64,000 nt of DNA from the NCBI RefSeq assembly GCF_009870125.1, contig NC_046683.1, positions 46,825,869 to 46,889,868 of the forward strand. The letters run 5' to 3'. Under the pieces are notes generated by a model, which saw only the letters and a list, made by a program, of their open reading frames with translations, was not told where the DNA came from and made no database searches. Below, in pieces: positions 25,433 through 36,900 of this stretch (position 1 is its first letter; the number at the start of each line of letters is the position of its first letter). Made by a program: the position numbers and the translations under genes. This DNA comes from Drosophila pseudoobscura. Lineage: Eukaryota > Arthropoda > Insecta > Diptera > Drosophilidae.

Positions 25433-25850
25433 TTCAAAATTAAGTTTTTGCGATGATCAGGTCTGGATGGAATAAAAAAATAGAATTTGTGCTACTGTAT
25501 AAAAGCCAACTATTTACTCTTCAAGCAGGATATTTCAAGAATACTATATATTTTTAAAAATATAAAAAAAAAACATGAGTTGCACTCTTGTATTAAGTTT
25601 GAATTAATAATAAAAACCACACCGTCTAAAATCACTTGACGTGAATGGAATATCCATTCAAAGGAAGGGGCAAAATTAGACATAAATGTTTTATGTATTC
25701 GTCATAGCAACGATCATGTATTCATGATTTTCCATTCACATTTCGCATTTTTCAGTAGAGCTTCTCATAAATTCAGTAATTCAATAAGCTCTCGTGACAA
25801 ATTATTCGTAATCAGTAATTTAATATTGTATTTAATCTGCATTTCTGGCT
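25433..25850. promoter_or_regulatory. shared intergenic promoter region of the Mdh pair
   Basis: A 418-bp spacer between two divergently transcribed Mdh paralogs, so it must hold both promoters or a bidirectional one. It is strongly AT-rich. A TATAAAA sequence on the plus strand at 25498-25504 lies about 350 bp before the plus gene, which would give a long leader if used. I cannot identify a testis-specific element by eye. Confidence 0.5.
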
Positions 25851-26915
25851 ATGTTCACCCTTCGATGGGGCACACAACTCTCCCAGAAACTGCATCCGTA
25901 TCAAAGGAAGCGAACTGATGCCGTTCCTAGCACTGGAAGCCAAAGAACTCTCAAGGTCGCTGTTGTGGGGGCGGCTGGGGGCATAGGACAACCCCTGTCG
26001 CTGTTGCTAAAACACCATCCCCACATAGAGACTCTCGTCCTCCACGATCAGGAAAATGTTAAGGGCATTGCAGCGGATCTCTCGCACATTGACACATCGG
26101 CGGTAGTGCAGCACTTCCAGGGTCCAAAGAAGCTGGCTCTGGCCCTGAAGGGATCGGACATTGTGGTAGTGCCAGCGGGCAAGCCCCGCAAGCCGGGCAT
26201 GACCCGTGCCGATCTACTCGATGCGAATGCCAGCATCGCGGTGGCAGTAGCCAATGCCGTGAGCACGGCTTGTCCCGGCGCTCTGTTGGCCTTCATAACG
26301 AACCCGATAAATACAATTGTCCCAATTGTTGCGGAGATCCTAAAGTCTAAGGCAGTTTACGACCCTAGGCGTCTCTTCGGGGTTACCACTCTCGATGTAG
26401 TCCGCTCCAAGACCTTCCTTGGAGAGAGCATCGGAGTGGAGCCGGAAGAGGTCACCATTCCCGTGATTGGCGGCCACGCTGGCCTCACAATCCTTCCGGT
26501 TCTCTCGCAGTGCGATCCTCCTTTCGACGGTGATGAAGCTGAACGACTGTCTCTGTTCCATCGCATCCAAGAAGCCGGGACGGAGGTGGTAATTGCCAAG
26601 GCTGGACGTGGCTCGGCCACCCTATCGATGGCCTATTCTGGGGCTCGCTTTGTGGACTCCCTCATCAGGGGCATCAAGATGGAGGGCGGCGACGAAGGTG
26701 TCGTCGAGTGCACCTTTTGCGAATCGGATGTCTCAGAAGCGAAATTCTTTGCCTCGCCGGTAATTTTGGGACCGCAAGGTGTCAAGGAGCATCTCGAAAT
26801 TCCATGCCTGGATGATCTTGAAAAAGCGGCTTTGAAGTGCCTGATTCCAATCTTGAAGAAAAACATCGAAGCTGGTATCAAATATGGCCAGAGTGCGGTA
26901 GTCTGTGGGTTCTAA
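25851..26915 (+). CDS. malate dehydrogenase paralog, intronless (CG10748-like)
   Basis: A 354-aa mitochondrial-type malate dehydrogenase. It shows GAAGGIGQPLS (about residues 40-50), R113 and R119 in KPRKPGMTR, N151 in ITNPIN, D182/R185 in LDVVR and catalytic H209 in GGHAG, so oxaloacetate reduction with NADH remains plausible. The usual Lys three residues after the catalytic His is Leu. The first 33 residues are basic with a single Asp and resemble a mitochondrial targeting peptide. The C-terminus ends VVCGF instead of the charged tail of the partner. The two paralogs are clearly diverged, so the duplication is old. In D. melanogaster the equivalent gene is testis-biased. No poly(A) signal is obvious immediately downstream. 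Confidence 0.9.
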   Translation: MFTLRWGTQLSQKLHPYQRKRTDAVPSTGSQRTLKVAVVGAAGGIGQPLSLLLKHHPHIETLVLHDQENVKGIAADLSHIDTSAVVQHFQGPKKLALALKGSDIVVVPAGKPRKPGMTRADLLDANASIAVAVANAVSTACPGALLAFITNPINTIVPIVAEILKSKAVYDPRRLFGVTTLDVVRSKTFLGESIGVEPEEVTIPVIGGHAGLTILPVLSQCDPPFDGDEAERLSLFHRIQEAGTEVVIAKAGRGSATLSMAYSGARFVDSLIRGIKMEGGDEGVVECTFCESDVSEAKFFASPVILGPQGVKEHLEIPCLDDLEKAALKCLIPILKKNIEAGIKYGQSAVVCGF

Positions 26916-27102
26916 AGAAACTTTCCCTCAAATTCACTGTGTTGAGATCTGGCTATCGAAAATGAGCACAACTTTCCGATTTAGTCCATATTTTTGTCTA
27001 AAATGATATTATATATTTTCTTGATCAAACGTTTCAAAAATGTATGCGTATTCAAATCTTTAATAAGCAAATCAAATATTTTCCAGACTTCATTCCTGAT
27101 TC

Positions 27103-27306
27103 ATGCTCAACTTCCTTAAAGACTCATTTTTGTTTGTTTTCTTTGGATTTTTGGCTCAGTGTCAAGTTTTACATTTCCAGACCCGGCTCTGTCGGCAGCC
27201 ACAGTCGCAGCTGGTGTCAGGACTCGGAACTGTGGCCAAGACGAAGACGCTTCATCATCGAGCTGAGAAGAGCCGCAAATCTCTGCGGTCTCGTCTTAAT
27301 GGCTAA
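27103..27306 (+). CDS. candidate small secreted protein, 67 aa, unknown
   Basis: I do not recognise a family. The frame has Drosophila-like codon choice (frequent CAG, CTG, GTG, AAG, ACG). Its first 20 residues look like a signal peptide: Lys at 6, hydrophobic SFLFVFFGFLA at 8-18, then QCQ as a possible cleavage region. The mature part is strongly basic, especially residues 44-65, with only one or two cysteines. A TATATTTT sequence near 27012 lies at a plausible distance. No AATAAA follows within 100 nt, which weakens the case. A seminal-fluid or antimicrobial-type peptide is possible but is inference only. Confidence 0.35.
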   Translation: MLNFLKDSFLFVFFGFLAQCQVLHFQTRLCRQPQSQLVSGLGTVAKTKTLHHRAEKSRKSLRSRLNG

Positions 27307-27658
27307 GAAATTGTGATTTATGCCTCGAGATTTGTACATACACTGCTTGACGCATGCTTCCAGATACATCGTATGCACATACCTACCCGTACTTAAGTAT
27401 ATATGTATGTACCCTTGTGTATGTAGTGTGTGTGTCTAAACAGCAGAGCATGATTTACTTCTTGTTGAACTTAAGTATTTTCGGGGAGTGAGGTGAAGCA
27501 GACACAACTTACAAGAAACTTTGGCATTTGAATACACAAACTCCACGCAAATACTTCCTTCCTGATTCTGGAGCATTCATTACTTAATTAGACGAAAATT
27601 TATTTGCAAGCCTTCCAAAGGTGCCCAAATTAGATCAGTTGAATTACTTTAATTGAAT

Positions 27659-27958
27659 TCATTCAGAGGGAAAAGGTGGTGCAGCTGAAGCTGGAGCTGG
27701 AGCTAACATCTTTCTGAAATCGCTTCTGAGAGGTTCAAAGGGTGGGAGGACCTCTCCCCCTCCCGTTGACAGAGGAAAAGAGTTCGAGGCGACAGTTTTA
27801 TTGCTGCGACATGGAAACTTTAGGTCTCTTGGCTTGCCAGCCCTTAGAAGGCTTATTAGGTAATTGGATTTCTTAACGCCTTTGTAGCGGCATCTACAAT
27901 GATACTGATTTCTCAATACCTCCTCAAAGGTTATTGGTTCTAAAGCATGGTTATACAA
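27659..27958 (-). pseudogene. protein-like open frame without an ATG start
   Basis: An open frame of about 99 codons with protein-like content: ITFEEVLRNQ near the start, a Cys/Arg/Lys-rich middle (HCRCRYKG, KFPCRSNK) and a Pro/Ala-rich end before TGA. It begins directly after an in-frame TAA and the first codon is TTG, not ATG; the only in-frame ATG is near the C-terminus. A minus-strand TATAAAA lies at 28038-28044, about 80 nt upstream. Either the start codon was lost by an A-to-T change, or the frame is a second exon after acceptor TTTAG near 27940, or a chance frame. No function can be assigned. Confidence 0.3.
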
Positions 27959-30900
27959 TTAATTACTCTAAGTAGATGACTTAAATAAAAAGCTTGGGCG
28001 AGATAGAAATTGAAGTTCAGATAGCTGCGAGATACCCTTTTATACGAGTCAATTTGTCAATTTGTTGTCAGTTGTCAGGACAACTCTCAATTTGACTGGT
28101 ATTCAAGCTATAATCTAACTTTTATTGATAGCCTATTAACTTATCTATTCAATTTAGACAATTTGCAAACTAAAGCAAGTGCCAGAATAGTCATCGAATA
28201 GATCGCGAGGTTGAGTTGGAATCGTAAGAGCACATTCATGACGTTCTGATTCAACCTTTTCAGACACCACTTCTGCATCGAGCAATGGTCTTCTTTGTTG
28301 GCATTTTGTTGCATAGGTGGGCTATAATTTTCAGAAATTATACATGACCACTTATGTTGTCATTAACGCTAACGACCACCGACCAAAAAAGTGTGTCGAG
28401 GTATTATGAAATGTTTAACAGCCTCGTCCAAGTGCCTGCTGCAAGTTTGTGCAATTTTTCCGTCTATCGTGGCGTTGAGTGGAGTGGAGCCTCCTGTCGA
28501 CGGCTCCTGGCCGCAGAGTAGTGCCTGACTGGGTAATCCAAAATTAATGGCCTGTCAGTCATAGTCGTGCTACAATTTTAGCCCACTTGGTTCGCTTTTG
28601 GGGCTCTGCAACTACAGCTGCGATTCCGTCTTACAGGCGGTCGTGTGCTACATCCTTTCTTTGTGTAAATTTCCGCTTCCTTCTCTTTTCGGGAAAAGTA
28701 GACCAGGAACGAGCTTAATCGAAAACGTATGAATGCAACACAAAGTCCAAAGAGGCCTGACTTGGCGATGAGAGCGTTACAGGATAGCCACAGCACTCAC
28801 GGGTAGCGAACCACGTTTCCTCAATACATTATATCCCCCATATTCAAGATTTTCTTCAATCAGGGGTTTTATTAAGTAGTTAGTATTCAGAGCATTCAAA
28901 TACGGCCCAAGGTGCAATAGTCCAAGTATCTTTTGACCCATTTAATCTTGCGATGGGTTGACAAAACGAGTATTCCGTCGTATATCAATTCCTTTGAGGA
29001 GTTCTCCAGCCCTCCAGAGCTACACGAATTTAAGAGCTGCCATCTCCCATCTCTAGGCCAAAGCCACAGCACTTAAGTCCCTTTCGTGTTGCTCTTTTTG
29101 CCACTCCTTTGCCATGGCTCAGGGCTGTCCTGGCCTGGTCGGGTATGGTCTGGCCGTGGTTAGAGCAGCCAAGTTATTACAAGCGCAAAAATATTTTCAC
29201 TTAAGTAGCTGCCACCATTTTGCTCAATTTATTTCCAACATCAAGTCCTCGCTCACTCCTCTTTTCTTTTTTTAATTTCAACACAAAATTTTCGTGTAAT
29301 GTTTGGCTTTCAGCTCGTGTTCTTTTCAGCAGAGAACATTCTTCAGACCTGGGGGAAAAAACCGCTACGTAATATATAATTGAATGTTTTCTGTTGAATG
29401 CAAGGGCTTTAAAATATATCATGCTCTCACTCGTATATTAATCAAAGGATGAGTCTCAGTCTCCTTTTTGCACATGCAGATTTCCAGATGCAATATTCTG
29501 TGGAAAATCTGTTGGACACTTGTACGCTCCTCAAACAGGAATTTGTTGTGTTTGGGTGGTTTCACCTTTTTTCATGCAACTTTCGGGTCATCTGGGGGAA
29601 TGTTTTTATTGTGAGACGCCTGGGGATGAACGAATTTCACAACAATTTTTTGTTGCCTTCATTTTGGAAAATAATTTTGTATGCATTTGGGCATTTAACG
29701 ATGTGTGAAAACGTTTGCCATTTTTGGTAATTGAATTGCTTTTCCATGCAATTTTATTTTTCTTTTCAATGGAAATCCAGGGACCTCGACTGAGCATGAA
29801 ATTAAGGAACGCAAAACTTTCTTGATTCGGTGCTTTATTACGGAATGAAAAGTTTTGTTTTTGTTTTGACTAAAACTAAAATTTGTTGATTAAATGAATA
29901 TTCAAAGTATTTGAGATGCGTATGAAATTGATCTACAATTTAGCCCTCTTTTGAATCACTCTTCGTTCTTCTTCTCTAAGTATGTACAAAATATCTATAT
30001 GAATTCTCCTCTGAGTATCTATTTAGAGATGTTAATCAGGGCAGCGTTTCCCTCCACTTTTCTACTAGTTGCTTAAATACTTAGGACCTATTTTCACTTG
30101 CCTCTGAAGTGGTTCCCCGCCCCTTAAGTGCCATCAGTGATTTGTGGGATAGGGGGAAGGGATAAGGAAAGTTAAACAAAAGAACCGACATCTACGCGCT
30201 CTGATTATCTGTAAATCAAATGCAATGAGATACAGTTGGAGCTAGAATTACACTTACACGACTAACATGACATTCCCAGGGTGGGGCGAAAAGAGTAGCC
30301 TTTTACGGCCTCAGAGGGATACGAAAAGCGAGTCGCAGGACATCTACGGGGTTTTAGGGTCGATGGCGAAGCGAGTGACCCATAAAATATCACGTATACG
30401 CAGGCCACATGGCCACAGGAGGCCGCCTGATGAACTAACACGAGTATATATGAGCATATGCTTCCCTCTGTATGTGTGTGTGCGTGTGTGCGTGTGTGTG
30501 TATGCATGTGTGGATGCGTTTTTATGATTTGTGGCATAGTGCCCAGTGAGGCAAAGCCCAAGCAGAGCAGCAGTAGCAGCTGATTGTAAATCTATGCGGG
30601 CTTCGGCTCAGCTCATGCCTCCAATGGCAAGCCCAATCCCAATCCCAATTCCTAACCCCTCCAATGTGGTTACTCAGCCAAGAGACAGGGATGAAGAATG
30701 GAACCATTCAGTTAGGATGAAGAGGCAAGGCAGTTCGGGGGGGGTAGAGGGATTTGTGGGCTGTGTGTAACCTCCGTGGGGTCAAATCCTCTGCGGTTTC
30801 GCAAGCTGTCGCCTTCATCTTTAAACTTTAATGGTCGGCCAAAGTTTTGGCCGCGGCTGAGCCTTCGCTTTAGCCAAAAGAGGACTTGGGCACGTCTTGG

Positions 30901-33900
30901 CCAAAAAGCAGCTGCCTTCAGTCTAGCGGAAGACCACACCTCACACACACCCCCCTGCGCTATTGTTAATTCCCTGGACGTGTCCTGTTAGCGAAACGCT
31001 TTCCAAATATTTATTTATTATTTACTCTCGTCCACCTTGTTGGCCACAGAAGAAGCAGCAGCAGTAGCCGACAAAAAAATTGTGGGAGAAATTTGATTTA
31101 GCTGCTCTTTGACATCGGGTCTTAGTGGCTCTATTTATCTACGTGATGTTTTCAGTGCTCTTTAGCCAGATAGCAACCGAAAGCTGTCAAACGTGGCGTA
31201 TACTTAATATTAATTACTGCAAACAACCAGAACGAAGACCATAATGGCTGTTGATAATCTTTCCCACTCTCAGTCCTGCTTCTATTCTCTCTTTGGCTCT
31301 CTGAGAACAAGAACAGATCCTTCCACTGATAAACATCGTTTGGAAAATTGTATTAATACACTGCGAGAATACGACTATATGTATGCATTTCTCTTCTCGT
31401 TTGTGGCAAGAAAAATTGACTAATTGTCTAATTAAGTCATTAACGAAATTACTTCAATCGCTTTTTTCTGAACAATGTTCAAATCGCATTCCAAACTAAG
31501 GTAATTACGGCACTTAACGAACAAACTTTCCTTATGCCAGATGGTGATGGAAGGTGATTGATGTTGTTCACAAAAAATTGCTCCTTTTTTGGACGCTTAA
31601 GTAAGTGAGAGAATGGTCGGCGCATGAATCCAAGAACTTCCTTTAGTTATTAGTACGCTTTCTTTCAGCTTTCAGTCTTTAGCCTATTTAAACATTTTCG
31701 TATAATAATTACATCCATATACAAACTTTTCCCAGTGCAAAGCACTTTCATTTTGTGTACGAGTAAGTGAACGGCCAGACAGAAGTTTTTCGCATGCATT
31801 CCCAACCACTTGCAATTAACACTAAAATTAATTCATATTAATTAAGGCTCAGACCCGGGACCAAATGAGAACACACTTAATGCCTGGGGCAGTTAGCTTT
31901 TATGGGACTCAAACAGAACGGGCGGAGGAGGTTGGCTATTTCCCCATACTCAGTCGAACAAATAGCGACCTCGACGGCAAATGTAATAAATAAGAAAGAG
32001 AACAACTAATTGTGGAGGTCCGACCCTGACCAGACATAACAGCATTCATTAATAAGCAGCCCCGAAACGAGAGCTGTGCCCCAGCTCCATGGTGCTGGAA
32101 ACCATGGGCCGAAAAAAACCAAAACCCCACGTCCGAATGGAGGAAAGGAAACAAAGCAGAACAAGAACAGGCATAATATTAATAACATTTAATAAGTTGT
32201 AGAAATTAGCAAAGCAATATGGAGGGAGACGTGTGCGGTTGGGTAAAACATGATTTGCTAATTATGATGAATTTTTTTAAACATATTTAATTTATTGGGG
32301 ATAAATATATATTCCCAACTAAGCAAATTTTCAGTCATCAACTAAATTAGCTTAGAGTTAAACCATTCTGAAACTAGAAGCTGCAATGGAGGCCCCCTGA
32401 CTGTTGTGAGAGAAAACTGTTCTATGATAGGAATCGAACCAAAACAGTGAACAGCATTTTCCTTAAAATATTTGCACACCTTTTCTCTTGAAAGTCTCTT
32501 GTTTTAATGTCGGTTTCGTTGCTATTGCTGACAGTTCAACAGTTGCAAGTGATGTCAACTTGACATTGAGTTTTTCATAAGACCCAGTTGGAAAATGTAA
32601 GTTAACATTAAGTTTTTGGCAAGCAGAAAGGCACGAAACTTGCACAGTAGGGTGCTGACATTTGAGAGAAGTAGAAAATAAGAAAGCGCTAAAGTGGTAA
32701 AGGAAAAGATGAAAAACTACCTCTTTACATTCATTTGAAGACTTAAAGTATTGGAAGACATTTTAAAAACCTTTTGCTGAGGCGTTTTTTTCGCTCAATG
32801 CTTGATCTTAGGGGACTGAATAAAGCGCAGAAAAAGGCACAACTATGTATACTATACAGACCTTGAAACACAGATATTTTTCCTAAAACTGATCATCCCA
32901 TTTGAACTATCGGATACACGACCTACGTGTAGACTGCTTCAAGCAATTTTCCAATAGTTTTCCACCAAATGAACAATCCCATTAACACAGCCCACTCAAG
33001 TACTTTGACAGCCATTGGATGGTGGCACAAACATGACACAGATTCCAGGGGAAAACTTTCAGGCGTAAATTTCAATCAAGCAGACTAATGTCAGTATGAG
33101 CCGCTTTCCTCCTGCAACGCCCACAGACAATTTGTGTTTGCTCATACACAACTATACACTCGAATGTATTTATATATGGAAATTCAGTGTTAGTTTGGGT
33201 TGGGGCTGTCGTGGATGGAGGGCACAGGTGTTGGCAACTACACAACGCCTGATTGCCAACTTGGAGCAGACACCGAAGAATACATTAATATTAATGCGTA
33301 TTTTGCCGTGGGCGGCATCGAGATGCCAACCGCCAAGTGACATCATTAAACTACTCGTGGCAGCCAAGCCAAATCATATACGAATAAACGAGTATGTGAA
33401 AACTTTTTGGGGGAAAGGAACCAATCAAATCAACTGGATGCACGTATGTGTTCCTTAAGTTGTCCACTCTGATGCTATGTACATGCATACATATGTACAT
33501 ATTGGGAATAGTTTATCTTACTAATTAATTGTTTCGAAAAGGAAGAGATCCCCAAAAGGTTTCTGAGAAGAATTCTCGATCATCCCAAGACAGACTGGCA
33601 TTTTCATTTCAGAAATACTTTTGCTTACGATGTTCCCAGTCCCAGGGTCACACATAACCAATTTTGATGATGAATTTTGGCATAACTGCAGAGCATCGAT
33701 AAAGGCCAATACATAGAAGAGAGCTTCCTGGAAAGCAGCAGAAGGCCAGGGCCAGGGCCAGGACCGATACAGATTTTCCAGATTCCCGCTACAATTGTGT
33801 CGGCCAAGAAATGGTAAAGTCATGAATCATGACGGGCTGGCGGAAGACGGTGGAAAAGAAAACCCAACGAAAATCGTAGACGGGAAACCTTTGCAAACGG

Positions 33901-36900
33901 CAGCAGAAACCAAGAAGAAGGTAGCATTGAAAAAGAGAGCGAGCGAAGAGAGAAAAAAATTACTTATCTGCGAACCAAAATGATTTATTGGCCCAAATGG
34001 CAAGCAAATAGCATTAAAAGCATGCTCGGGCCACGGCCGAAGGGTTTCCCCTGCATAAATTACCCCAAGAGGGAGCTCAAAAATTCTGCGAATAAAAAAT
34101 GCTACAGTTCAGCTGTTCGGTACTGCCACTGCTGGACTGGGGCTTGGAGGCGTGTCGGGGCGTGCCCTGACTACTGGGCCAGTAAACTATGCAAACAAAT
34201 AGCCAACTTATTTGGGAGTAAGGTAGATTGTACGGACAGAAGCATAGAAATTTGTGCTGCAGAGCAACAGCTGTCGAGACACTCAAAGTGGTCTGTGAAA
34301 TATCAAGGAAATTTTCTGCAGGAATGCAGAGTCATCTTTTAAAATGGTGAAATCAAAAGGAAAATTCCAGAGACTGTAGAGAGTGCTTAGCCGTCATTGA
34401 TTTTTGGTCAAGGAGGGTCCAAATGTTTATGGTAGCCAAAAGGAATTTACTAAATATAATTAATAACAATTTTATATAGTATAGGAATACTGCATATTAC
34501 GCGCCTATTATTACCATCAGCTACATTTATATCGAACAACATCATATAAACAATCGATCTGCAAGAAAATTACGGGCTAGATTCCCTTTTTAAATGCCAC
34601 TTTTATTGCACTGCTCTAAAGTTACAATACATCCACATAATTGCCAGACAAGAAAAATCCTCTGCATTTTGCTATCTTTTTTCCACCATTTTGAATAGTG
34701 TACGACTCAGTGGCCCACCCCTAGGCAAAAAGAGGACTATAGTCTGGTCGAGGAGATCTCAATTAAATCCGCTTATCTAGTGTTTACAATGGGCCATTTT
34801 TACTCTTGTTTATCCATATCGTGGTGGAGGTTTCCCCCCACAAAAGCGATTTATTGTCTGTTGTTTTAGGCAAAGGGCAAATATTTTTACTCGCCCTCCA
34901 GACACCAGCACACCAGACTATAGCCTCTATATAGAATATACCCGTACATACACATATCCATGGTAATCCATTGACGTAGTGAATAAAATAGTTATTTTTC
35001 CCAGCAAGAACATGTTGCGCGTGGACGATGCAAGGGACGGGTTGCTCGCTTTGTTGATGTTCAATCAACCGAATTCGTTAGTTCGTTAAAAAATAATAGT
35101 TTACAGTCCAGCGATGGGTGGGACGGGGGCTGGTTAATATTAAAACAAGCCCCACGTGCCTCTACTTCTACTTTCCCCCTCCCCTCCATCAAAGGCTTTC
35201 GGAGCATATTGAAACTCAATGAAATGTAATACTTCCTGTACAAAATAAATAAAAATTTATTGAATGCTTGGCAGCAAAAAAGCGAACAAAAAACCAACAT
35301 AACGCAATGAATGTATGTATATTGCAAAATATTTGAGAAGTAAGAGTAGTAATATGCCAGCCGAACTTTTCGTCTTTCATATGTAATCTCATCGGGGAAA
35401 TCTAGAAAAATTTTACACGAACTTATCCGAACGCTTTCCTCCACGTTTTCTTCTTGTCCAGTCCTTAATTTTCCCCTTACCAGACCTGTGCAATTAATTA
35501 AGTGAAAACGTATTTGCTTAACACGACCGACAAAAACGATGTTAATCAAATTTGCCAACATGGAAATATTAAAAATCACAGAAAAACGAAAGCCGCAACA
35601 GTGAAGAGAGATGGGTGGCAGACGGTGACGGAGGTCCCTCTCCGGGGAAAATAAATAATAAGTCCAGTTTAAATGTATTTCTGCAATTTTAATAAAATGA
35701 AATGCATGTGGGCTCAACGGTGTAAAATGAGAATGTGAATGGACCACCAGACACGTATAGTTGGACCCCCATTGGACGCAGTCGGAGTCGGAGTCGGTCC
35801 TCCCCCAGTCGTTTCCTTTTTTTGAGAATTTACCTCTCTGCCTTACTGAGTGCGAGAGTGTGTTTAAATGCAAATTACATTTCATTTCATTACAGTGTGC
35901 GGCATTTTCACGCTGGGCACGGCACGGCACAGCACGGCCATCCAGAGAATGCGCCCACCGAAACAACGACTGCGAAAAAAAGGCGGATAAAAAAAACACA
36001 AGTCTGGATGCGAAACGAGTTAAAAATAGCAAACGTTAACGCTCGCCCTGGAACTCTCTGGATTAAGCCTTGAGGTGTATGCACTAGACCCGGGTACAGT
36101 CACCGCCAGTTGAGCCCACCACAGCACACACACACACACACCACAGCACACACCCACAACACCACGCAACACTCGTTCCCCGCATCGCTATGCATTCCGC
36201 ACACCCATCTGGGCCAGACAACGGTTATGAACATTCACGCTAATGCGTTCTGAATGCTGCTAGCTGCAAGCAATTTTGGTGCCCATTAAAGGTGCTGCTG
36301 GCCATGCTGGCACTACAACTTGCAATGCTAATTCCCTCGAATGCTTAAATAGGTTAACAAAGATTGTCAGCTAATTTTCCAAGCCTTTGCACTGATCCAC
36401 ACATCTTGGGCCTCTATGGCTTTATGAATATGAGGATATCTGCTGGTCGATTCCCGTGGCATATCCCTCGTCCATCCCACATATAAATACCTCTAAGCAA
36501 GTGTTGTACATCGCATTGGCGGAGCTTCCCTGCTGCTGTTGTTGTTGCTGCTAATATGCAGCCATGTCTGGCCCTGGCTCTGTCTCTGGCTCCATCTCAA
36601 TCCACATCCCCCTCTCTCCTTGGCGCAGTCCCTGTCTCGCTGCTGGGGTTACTTCACAGGTGCATTGCCCGTTCTTTCTGATTCTTTTTTCATGGTGCTC
36701 CCCAGTGTTCATCCTGTGACGCTCTGCATTGCATTGGAAATTAAATTACGCTTAAGATTTAAAGTGCAGTGCAGAGATTGCCATGTCCCAGCTTGTGCTA
36801 CTGAATATAATGAATTGTAATCAAATTGCTGCTCTAGAGTTTTTTTTAAGAAAGTGTCTAACGTTCCGTTCCCTACCTTGTGGGGGAAATGATTTTGAAT

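Noticed and set aside
32428..32438. GGTTCGATTCC on the minus strand, like a tRNA B box
   Set aside because: No A box lies at the right distance and the flanks cannot form a cloverleaf or acceptor stem.
35061..36032. 323-codon open frame on the minus strand, the longest in the central noncoding interval
   Set aside because: It has no domain, no regular hydrophobic pattern and runs through mixed repeats and AT-rich segments with a plus-strand frame overlapping it. It looks like a chance open stretch, although its length makes a conservation test worthwhile.
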